NCBI GenBank assembly: GCA_963715825.1 | Contig: CAVQSI010000004.1 | Coordinates: 1 to 64,000, forward strand | DNA: 64,000 bases | Direction: 5' to 3' | Source: Sva-07 sp963715825 | Lineage (GTDB): Bacteria; Actinomycetota; Acidimicrobiia; Acidimicrobiales; Ilumatobacteraceae | Shown: one piece after another, positions 57,634 through 64,000 of the stretch | Position numbering within the stretch: position 1 is the stretch's first letter | Layout of the letters: the number at the start of each line of letters is the position of its first letter | Position numbers and translations under genes: made by a program | Notes under the pieces: model-generated | What the model was told of the DNA's origin: nothing | The model's database searches: none | What the model saw: the letters and a program-made list of their open reading frames with translations, nothing else

Positions 57634-59097
57634 GTGGTCCCCGAACGTCTGACGCCTGTCCTGCGCGAGTTGGCGCCGCTCGCTGCGCGATTCCGCGAGG
57701 CCGGGCATCGGCTGTACCTCGTGGGCGGTACCGTCCGCGATCTGTTCGTGGCCTCGAGTCGCGACGACTTCGATCTCGACCTGACCACCGACGCACGGCC
57801 ACCGGAGATCAAGCGCTGCCTCGAAGGGTGGGCGGACGCGATCTGGACGCAGGGCGAGAAGTTCGGCACGATCGGCGCCCAGGTGCGCGACCCCGAGTCG
57901 GGCTTCGAGCGCACCTACGAGATCACGACGTTCCGGGCCGAGGCCTACACCGACGAGTCGCGCAAACCCCACGTCGTGTTCGCCGACGAGATCGAAGCCG
58001 ATCTGTCGCGCCGCGACTTCACGGTGAACGCCATGGCGTTGGAGTTGACCGGCGGTGACGACGCCGCAAGCCTCGCACCGACGCTGATCGACCCGTTCAA
58101 CGGTGCGGTCGACCTCGCCACCCGCGTGCTGCGCACGCCGATCGGGCCGGACATCAGCTTCAGCGACGATCCGCTGCGGATGCTGCGCGCGGCGCGGTTC
58201 ATCGCGGGCTATCAGCTGGCGCCGACACCGGAGCTGGTCGAGGCGGTACGCAACATGGCGCCACGACTCGAGATCGTGTCGGCCGAGCGCATCCGCGACG
58301 AACTCGACAAGCTGCTCGTCGTCGACCATCCCGCTGCGGGCTTGTGGTTCCTCGTCGACACCGGGCTCGCCGACCAGTTCCTGCCCGAGTTGCCCGCGCT
58401 GCGCCTCGAGCACGATCCGATCCACCGCCACAAGGACGTCCTGACGCACTCGATCGCCGTGGTCGAGAACGTTCGCCCACCGCACGAGCACCCGGCCATC
58501 GTCGCCGGTGAGCGGCCGAACTTCGACTTCCGCCTCACCCGCCTGGCCGCCCTGTTCCACGACGTCGGCAAGCCCCGTACCCGGGGATATCTGGAGGGCA
58601 AGGGCACCACGTTCCACCACCACGATGCCGTCGGGGCGCGGATGACGCGCAAGCGGATGAACGCGCTGCGGTACTCCAACGACGACGTGGCGGCGGTGAC
58701 CGAACTGGTGGCGCTGCACCTGCGGTTCCACACGTACTCGATGGGGTGGTCCGACTCCGCCGTGCGGCGCTACGTGCGCGACGCCGGTGAACTCCTCGCC
58801 GAGCTCAACGTCTTGACGCGGTGCGACTGCACCACCCGCAACGAGAAGAAGGCCGCACGCCTGTCCAAGCGGATGGACGAACTCGAAGAACGCATCGAGG
58901 AGCTCGAAGCGGCCGAGGAACTGGCGGCGCTGCGACCCGAACTCGACGGCAACGCCGTCATGGAACACCTCGGCATCGGCCCGGGTCGTGACGTCGGCGA
59001 CGCGATGAAGTTCCTCATGGACGTCCGCCTCGACGAGGGCGTACTCGGCGACGACGAGATCCGGCGACGCCTCGACGCCTGGTGGTCCGCTCGCTGA
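57634..59097 (+). CDS. pcnA: CCA tRNA nucleotidyltransferase
   Basis: 487 residues from GTG 57634. The nucleotidyltransferase motif is YLVGGTVRDLF with DDFDLDLTTDA, the RNA-binding domain follows (LRMLRAARFIAGY), and the HD domain contains LFHDVGKPRTR. It adds or repairs the CCA end of tRNAs. A C-terminal coiled coil (KKAARLSKRMDELEERIEEL) is typical of actinobacterial members. It marks the far end of the conserved sigM/trx block. Confidence 0.95.
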   Translation: MVPERLTPVLRELAPLAARFREAGHRLYLVGGTVRDLFVASSRDDFDLDLTTDARPPEIKRCLEGWADAIWTQGEKFGTIGAQVRDPESGFERTYEITTFRAEAYTDESRKPHVVFADEIEADLSRRDFTVNAMALELTGGDDAASLAPTLIDPFNGAVDLATRVLRTPIGPDISFSDDPLRMLRAARFIAGYQLAPTPELVEAVRNMAPRLEIVSAERIRDELDKLLVVDHPAAGLWFLVDTGLADQFLPELPALRLEHDPIHRHKDVLTHSIAVVENVRPPHEHPAIVAGERPNFDFRLTRLAALFHDVGKPRTRGYLEGKGTTFHHHDAVGARMTRKRMNALRYSNDDVAAVTELVALHLRFHTYSMGWSDSAVRRYVRDAGELLAELNVLTRCDCTTRNEKKAARLSKRMDELEERIEELEAAEELAALRPELDGNAVMEHLGIGPGRDVGDAMKFLMDVRLDEGVLGDDEIRRRLDAWWSAR

Positions 59098-59201
59098 CCG
59101 CCACAGGTCCCGACACACCGTGCCGGGCCTGATGTGTCGCAACGGGCTCGGACCGGCGTGATTGCCCCGCTGGGTGGCGCCGACAGTTCTACGTTGGTGC
59201 G

Positions 59202-61556
59202 GTGATCTCCGGCGCGGGCAACTTCGACGACAGCGATGCCGAACTCGGCGCGCTGCTGTCGCGCACCGAGCGCCAGTACCGGGCGTGGTGGTTGATCCTG
59301 CCGATCGTCGCGGTGTCCGCGGCGCTGATCGCGCTCGCCGGGATGCGCGCCGGCTCCGACCCGGGCGCCGGCACGATCGGCGTCGTGGTCGGCATCGCGT
59401 TGCTCGCGCTGGTGGCGATCGTCGCCACGGTGCTCGAGTCGCGCCGGATCGGGCGGCGCTTCCAGCGCACGATCGACGAACTGTCGCGCACCCAGTCGGA
59501 GATCCGGCGACTCCTCGATGACCTCCCCGATGCCGTCATGGGCCTCAACGACCGCGGTGTGATCGAATCGGCCAACCAGCGTGCCGCGCTGCTGACGGGC
59601 CGAACCGTCGACGAACTCGTCGGGCGTGCCTTCATGGAGATGATCGGTGACGACGACCGCGACTCGGTCACCGAGCGGTGGCACTTCGACCGGTCGCACC
59701 CGGCATCCGACGACTTCACGGGCGACATCACGGGGCCGATCGGGAACCACGTCGTGTTCGAGTTGGTCGACGCCGACGGCGAACCGCACCTGGTCGAGGC
59801 CTCACTGCACCGGCCGTCGGTGTCCGACGGTCGTGGCGGTGGGCTGGTGGTGCTGTTGCGTGACGTGACCGATCGCGCCCGGACGACCACGGCGCTCGAA
59901 CAGGCCCGGCGTCGTTTCCAGCAGGCGTTCCACTCGGCGCCCACCGGGATGGCGCTGGTGCGCCTCGACGACAGCCGCATCGTCGACGCCAATCAGTCGT
60001 TGGCCGACATGTTGGATCGACCGCTGTCGTCGTTGATGGGGATCGGCATCCGCGAGATCACGCATCCCGACGATCTGCGAGCTGCCGCGACACAGCGAGC
60101 CCGGTTGGAGCTGGGGATCGCCGACACGTACCTGTTGGAGCAGCGGTACCTGCGCAGCGACGGAGCGTTCGTGTGGGCCCGAACCCGCGTGTCGGTCACC
60201 GAGGACGAGGGGGTGGCGTTGGCGATCACCCACATCGAGGACGTCACCGAGCAGCGCATGGCGGCCGACCGCCTCACCCATGCAGCCACCCACGACGGAC
60301 TCACCGAGTTGCCCAACCGTGCAGCCCTGGTCGAACGCCTCGACGAGCTGCTCGCCCAGGCCGAGGTGGGCCAGGTGTCGGTGCTGTTCATCGACCTCGA
60401 CAACTTCAAGGTGGTCAACGACAGCCTCGGTCACGGTGTGGGCGACGAACTGTTGCGCCAGATCGCCGGCCGGCTGCGCCACGTGATGCGCGACACCGAT
60501 CGTCTCGCCCGATTCGGCGGCGACGAGTTCGTCGTGATGGTCGACGGCGGCGTCGACCCGGCCACGGTCGCCGAGCGGCTGCGGCGCGCCGTCCAGCGGC
60601 CGGTGATCATCGGCGAACACGAATTGGTGGTCACCGCCAGCATCGGGTTCGCCGTCAATGCCAGCAGCGACCTCACCGCCGATGAACTGCTCCGCGACGC
60701 CGACGCCGCGATGTATCGGGCCAAGGCGGCCGGGCGCGATCGTGTCGAGGCGTTCACCGAGGCGACGAGAGCGGCGTCGGTCGCTGCGCTGCAGACCTCC
60801 AGTGAACTGCGTCGCGGGCTCGAACGCGGCGAGGTCGTGCCGTACTTCCAGCCGATCGTCGACCTCGACGGTGGCCAGGTCGTGGGGTTCGAGGTGCTCG
60901 CTCGGTGGCTGCACCCCGATCGAGGTCTGCTCGTGCCGGGCCAGTTCCTCCCGATGGCCGAGGAGTCGGGCCTGATCGTCGACCTCGGCGCCCGCATCCT
61001 GCGCGACTCACTGGCGCAGCTCGCGCACTGGCGGGCGGTCGGCCTGCGGTTCGCTTCGTGCTCGCTGTCGATCAACGTGGCGACGCAACAGCTGATCGAC
61101 GGTCGGTTCCTCGACGTGGTCCACGATGCGCTCGGCGAGACCGGCATCGATGCGGACTCGCTGTGGCTGGAGATCACCGAGACCGCGCTGATGGCCGACA
61201 CCACCGCCGCGGGGCGGGCGCTGCGCGACCTTCGCGGGCTCGGGCTGCACCTGTCGGTCGACGACTTCGGCACGGGGTATTCGTCGCTGACGTATCTCAA
61301 GCGGTTCCCGGTCGAGGCGATCAAGGTCGACCGCTCGTTCGTGACCGGGCTGGGCCTGGAGGCCGACGACACCTCGATCGTCGAAGCAGTCGTGCGTCTC
61401 GGGCACTCGCTGGGTCTGTCGGTGGTCGCCGAGGGGGTCGAGACGCCGCTGCAGCTCAACCGGCTCCGCGAGCTGGGCTGCGACAAGGGTCAGGGCTACC
61501 TGTTCGGCCGCCCCCGCCCCGCCGGCATCACCGCCAACGAACGCGCCAACGCCTGA
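59202..61556 (+). CDS. PAS-GGDEF-EAL membrane signalling protein
   Basis: 784 residues from GTG 59202. Two N-terminal membrane helices (about 26-75), two PAS domains (about 98-215 and 225-345), a GGDEF domain with intact RFGGDEFVVMVDGG (about 360-510), and an EAL domain (about 530-780) in which the signature reads EVLARW with the later DDFGTGYSSLTYLKRFP and KVDRSFV. It probably both makes and breaks c-di-GMP, or one half regulates the other. No neighbouring c-di-GMP gene is evident. A strong hairpin follows. Confidence 0.9.
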   Translation: MISGAGNFDDSDAELGALLSRTERQYRAWWLILPIVAVSAALIALAGMRAGSDPGAGTIGVVVGIALLALVAIVATVLESRRIGRRFQRTIDELSRTQSEIRRLLDDLPDAVMGLNDRGVIESANQRAALLTGRTVDELVGRAFMEMIGDDDRDSVTERWHFDRSHPASDDFTGDITGPIGNHVVFELVDADGEPHLVEASLHRPSVSDGRGGGLVVLLRDVTDRARTTTALEQARRRFQQAFHSAPTGMALVRLDDSRIVDANQSLADMLDRPLSSLMGIGIREITHPDDLRAAATQRARLELGIADTYLLEQRYLRSDGAFVWARTRVSVTEDEGVALAITHIEDVTEQRMAADRLTHAATHDGLTELPNRAALVERLDELLAQAEVGQVSVLFIDLDNFKVVNDSLGHGVGDELLRQIAGRLRHVMRDTDRLARFGGDEFVVMVDGGVDPATVAERLRRAVQRPVIIGEHELVVTASIGFAVNASSDLTADELLRDADAAMYRAKAAGRDRVEAFTEATRAASVAALQTSSELRRGLERGEVVPYFQPIVDLDGGQVVGFEVLARWLHPDRGLLVPGQFLPMAEESGLIVDLGARILRDSLAQLAHWRAVGLRFASCSLSINVATQQLIDGRFLDVVHDALGETGIDADSLWLEITETALMADTTAAGRALRDLRGLGLHLSVDDFGTGYSSLTYLKRFPVEAIKVDRSFVTGLGLEADDTSIVEAVVRLGHSLGLSVVAEGVETPLQLNRLRELGCDKGQGYLFGRPRPAGITANERANA

Positions 61557-61568
61557 CTCCCCGTCGAG

Positions 61569-61609
61569 CGATGAGCGGAAGGTGCGGATGTGCCACCGTT
61601 CGCTCATCG
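61569..61609. terminator. Bidirectional terminator hairpin
   Basis: CGATGAGCG (61569-61577) and CGCTCATCG (61601-61609) form a 9-bp perfect stem, with an inner GGTG/CACC pair. It lies between convergent stops at 61556 and 61645. Confidence 0.65.
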
Positions 61610-61644
61610 GGGGGCGTGTGGGGGCGCGGGCAGTGGTGGTCGGG

Positions 61645-62214
61645 TCAGGAACCTTCTTTGCGGGCTCGAAGGATGAGCGCGGCCGGTGCCGGGGTCTGTG
61701 CGGTGGCGCCGAGTTCGTGGAGTTGGTCGATGCGGAAGTTCGCCCTCGTCAGTGCCGTGAACCACTCGCCGATCGTTCGAGCGCCGGTGCCGTAGGGGTG
61801 CTCGGGCGAGATGTCGGCGTACGGGTGTGGCATCGACAGCACGAGCGGCGTACCGGGCTTGAGGATGCGGTGCACCTGGCGCAGCAGTCGCCCGAGGTCG
61901 TCGACCCGTTCGATCGTGTGTGCGGCGAGCACCACCTCACACGACGCCGAGGCCACGTCGCCCAGGTCGGCGAGATCGGTCTCGAGACACTGCACCTGCA
62001 CCTCGGCGGCAGCCGCGCGCCGACGGGTCTCGGCGATGCGGTCGGTGTCGGTGTCGACGGCGATCGACTTCGCGCCGGCGCGGGCGAATGCGATCGAGTT
62101 GAACCACGGTGAGATGCCGAGCTCGACCGCGCGCCGGCCGTCGCTCACCTCCCCGCACAGTCGGAGCTCGTTGTCGCCCGGCGTGCCGGGCCCGTAGTTG
62201 ATGTCGGCGACCAC
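61645..62214 (-). CDS. Class I SAM-dependent methyltransferase
   Basis: 189 residues, ATG 62214. AVELGISPWFNSIAFARAGA carries the SAM-binding loop (degenerate GxGxG), VDTDTDRIAETRRRAAAAE the acidic ribose-binding residue, and AAHTIERVDDLGRLLRQVHR and PGTPLVLSMPHPYAD are the Methyltransf_11 strands. Substrate unknown. It is convergent with the GGDEF/EAL gene. Confidence 0.8.
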   Translation of the reverse strand: MVADINYGPGTPGDNELRLCGEVSDGRRAVELGISPWFNSIAFARAGAKSIAVDTDTDRIAETRRRAAAAEVQVQCLETDLADLGDVASASCEVVLAAHTIERVDDLGRLLRQVHRILKPGTPLVLSMPHPYADISPEHPYGTGARTIGEWFTALTRANFRIDQLHELGATAQTPAPAALILRARKEGS

Positions 62215-62301
62215 GATCCCAGTGTGCCCGCTCGGCGCAGTGCGGTCGGGGATCGGTTGCGGATCACCACGCCACGACGCCAGCCGGTAGTCTCAGCGGC
62301 C

Positions 62302-62697
62302 ATGGCGTTCACGGTCGGCGCACTCCGCGGGTCCGATGGTTCGCGCGGCCTGGTCGATCATCGGCTGGCGCGCCGGATGCTGATCAGCCAGGTGAAGAAG
62401 GGCCGTGTTCCGCTCGACCAGGTGTGCGATGCCCACCCCGAGTTGATCCGCGCTGCGCGCAACGTGGGCACGCAGACCTCGACCTGCTGTCCGATCTGCG
62501 AAGAGGCCGACCTCAAGCTGGTCACCTACGTGTTCGGTTCGCGGTTGTCGGCGCAGGGGCGGTGCGTGTCCACGGCGAAGGAGATGCGTCAGCTGAACAA
62601 TCGCGCCGAGGAACTGAGTGCGTACGTCGTCGAGGCGTGCGTCGAGTGCCGATGGAATCACCTGCTCCGCGTGATCCCGGTCGGCGGGCGCTCGTAG
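62302..62697 (+). CDS. DUF5318 protein
   Basis: 131 residues, ATG 62302. LARRMLISQVKKGRVPLDQV and the cysteine pairs CCPIC and CVEC mark the DUF5318 zinc-ribbon family. In mycobacteria (Rv0049) it lies before a penicillin-binding protein gene near rpsF; here the next gene is DUF192. Function unknown. Confidence 0.85.
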   Translation: MAFTVGALRGSDGSRGLVDHRLARRMLISQVKKGRVPLDQVCDAHPELIRAARNVGTQTSTCCPICEEADLKLVTYVFGSRLSAQGRCVSTAKEMRQLNNRAEELSAYVVEACVECRWNHLLRVIPVGGRS

Positions 62698-62706
62698 GCG
62701 CCGCGG

Positions 62707-63360
62707 GTGCGCGCTCCGGGGCGACCATCACGCTTGTCGCTGGTGGGCATCGTGTTCATGGTCGCCGGTCTGCTGATCCTGTTGATCGGTGTGATCGATC
62801 GGGGAGACAGCGCCGAGCCGTCTGCTGAGGACGCCTCGATCGTGACGCAACGTCCCGACGACTCGGGCCCTCGCCCGACGGACGGCCCGGTGCCGACCGA
62901 CGAGCCGGATCCGGTGGACGGTGTCGAACCCGAGGGGTTCACGACGATCCAGGCGCTGATCACCGACCCCGACGGCGAGGTGTGCGAGGTGTGCCTGTGG
63001 CTCGCCGACGACCCGGAGGAGCGCGGTCGAGGGTTGATGGGTGTCACCGATCTCGGCGACGCCGTCGGGATGGCGTTCCGCTTCGACGAACCGGGCGCCG
63101 GTTCGTTCTACATGTTCCAGACACCGACCCCGTTGTCGATTGCCTGGTTCGCACCCGGTGGGTCCTACGTCGGATCGGCTGACATGGTCCCCTGCCTCGA
63201 CACGCCCGCGGGCGAGTGCGCGCTGTACTCGCCGGGCGCCGAGTACGACCTGGCGGTCGAGGTGTTCGAGGGTGGCCTGGAGCCATTGGGCCTGGTCGCC
63301 GGGTCGACGGTCGAGTTGATCGAGGGCTCCGAAGCCGACAGCTGTCCGCTCGATTCGTAG
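62707..63360 (+). CDS. DUF192 membrane-anchored protein
   Basis: 217 residues from GTG 62707. One N-terminal membrane helix (LVGIVFMVAGLLILLIGVID) and an acidic linker precede the DUF192 core: CLWLADDPEERGRGLMGVTD, GSFYMFQTPTPLSIAWFAPG and PGAEYDLAVEVFEGGL. The domain faces outward. Function unknown. Confidence 0.85.
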   Translation: MRAPGRPSRLSLVGIVFMVAGLLILLIGVIDRGDSAEPSAEDASIVTQRPDDSGPRPTDGPVPTDEPDPVDGVEPEGFTTIQALITDPDGEVCEVCLWLADDPEERGRGLMGVTDLGDAVGMAFRFDEPGAGSFYMFQTPTPLSIAWFAPGGSYVGSADMVPCLDTPAGECALYSPGAEYDLAVEVFEGGLEPLGLVAGSTVELIEGSEADSCPLDS

Positions 63361-63571
63361 CGCCGCCTCATCGAACGCCAGATGCCGGTACGCCGATGAG
63401 CGAGGCATCTCTGTGACAGCCCCGCTCTACGGTGGTCGACATGTCACCGAACGCGACGACAGTGCGCACCGATAAGGTAGGCGGGTCCATATTGGCCCTG
63501 CCCCACACCGGGGCTCCCGCTACGAGGCTGTCATCAGGCACTCGTGGGGGATCCGAAGGGAGGAAACACGC

Positions 63572-63904
63572 ATGATGCGTGCATACGAAATGATGATCAT
63601 CATCGACGGCGACGTCGATGACCCCAAGGCGCAGTCCTGGATGAAGACGGTCACCGACGGTGTCGCCACCGCCGGCGGCGAGCTCCACGGCAAGATCGAT
63701 TGGTGGGGCAAGCGTCAGTTCGCCTACCCGATCAACAAGAAGCCGTCGGGCTACTACATGGTCGCCGAGATCGTGGCCCCCGCAGGCTCCCTCGACGAAC
63801 TCGAGCGCTCGCTCCGACTCGCGGACGATGTGGTCCGTCACAAGCTCATCCGTCTGCCCGACGCCGAGGCCGAGCGCCGCGGCATGGCAGTCAGCGCTGC
63901 CTGA
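63572..63904 (+). CDS. rpsF: 30S ribosomal protein S6
   Basis: 110 residues, ATG 63572 with GGAGG upstream. MRAYEMMIIIDGDVDDPKAQ, KRQFAYPINKKPSGYYMVAE and VRHKLIRLP match bacterial S6. First gene of the conserved rpsF-ssb-rpsR-rplI operon. Confidence 0.98.
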   Translation: MMRAYEMMIIIDGDVDDPKAQSWMKTVTDGVATAGGELHGKIDWWGKRQFAYPINKKPSGYYMVAEIVAPAGSLDELERSLRLADDVVRHKLIRLPDAEAERRGMAVSAA

Positions 63905-63932
63905 TCGCAGCGGCCAAGCAAAGGGGAACAAC

Positions 63933-64000
63933 ATGGCATCTGAGAACAGCGTCACCGTGGTCGGCAACCTGACCCGCGACCCCGAGCTGCGCTACACGAC
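63933..64000 (+). CDS. ssb: Single-stranded DNA-binding protein, N-terminal fragment
   Basis: Starts at ATG 63933 after GGGGAAC; the first 22 codons read ASENSVTVVGNLTRDPELRY, the SSB beta-1 strand. The gene is cut off by the window end. It follows rpsF by 28 bases. Confidence 0.9.
   Translation, partial: MASENSVTVVGNLTRDPELRYT

Noticed and set aside
54525..57914. N-terminal extension of the DUF6049 gene to 57914
   Set aside because: The open frame continues through the GNAT gene, but a signal peptide begins at ATG 56786 and the upstream codons are the GNAT gene in another frame.

Overview
The window is GC-rich chromosomal DNA from an actinobacterium. It covers the replication-origin region and about 40 kb of flanking sequence. 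The gene order gyrA-gyrB-DUF721-recF-dnaN-dnaA | rpmH-rnpA-yidD-yidC-jag-rsmG-parA-parB | amidase-trxA-trxB-sigM ... pcnA ... rpsF-ssb is the actinobacterial oriC neighbourhood. A mycothione reductase-like enzyme, luciferase-like (probably F420-dependent) oxidoreductases, a DUF6049 protein, a DUF3566 protein and a DUF5318 protein agree with this. Details such as the stand-alone kinase/lectin-like module in place of murJ make an Acidimicrobiia (Ilumatobacter-like) source plausible, but that rank is an inference.

Region 1 (1-6.0 kb) looks like a small stress/energy module. It holds a PLDc_N/SHOCT membrane protein, a CYTH-like protein, a carboxymuconolactone-decarboxylase-like protein, and an operon of PPK2 polyphosphate kinase followed by a P-type cation ATPase. 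The ATPase frame is broken by one base. The PPK2 operon and the decarboxylase-like gene carry near-identical 63-65 bp promoter regions with a 29-bp palindromic box at the same spacing, so they probably share a regulator.

Region 2 (6.0-12.6 kb) is a decayed integrative element next to tRNA-Ala. It contains a MobF/TraA-type relaxase-helicase broken by several frameshifts, an excisionase-like HTH protein, an XRE regulator divergent from a NYN-domain nuclease, a terminator, and a tyrosine integrase whose gene abuts the tRNA 3' end.

Region 3 (12.6-30.6 kb) is a mixed metabolic block. It has GNAT acetyltransferases, two luciferase-family oxidoreductases, a D-aminoacylase, a lipoprotein trypsin-like protease, a gulonolactone-oxidase-like flavoenzyme, mycothione reductase, Nudix, a molybdopterin oxidoreductase, an MgtE-N/CBS protein with DUF1003, and a saccharopine-dehydrogenase-like protein. 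This block separates tRNA-Ala from tRNA-Ile, which in many actinobacteria sit side by side after gyrA.

Region 4 (30.6-47.1 kb) is the origin. gyrA, gyrB, recF, dnaN and dnaA read leftward, and rpmH to parB read rightward. DnaA boxes lie on both sides of dnaA and two parS sites lie upstream of parA. Region 5 (47.3-59.1 kb) is the trx/sigM/kinase/DUF6049 block facing pcnA. It includes a CwlM-like amidase with degenerate zinc ligands and a Ser/Thr kinase at the position where murJ normally lies. Region 6 (59.2-64 kb) holds a GGDEF/EAL protein, a methyltransferase, DUF5318, DUF192, rpsF and the start of ssb.

A cross-cutting feature is a set of single-base frameshifts in otherwise intact-looking genes (P-type ATPase, tandem GNAT, jag, CwlM-like amidase, kinase C-terminus). 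These may be sequencing or assembly errors rather than biology.
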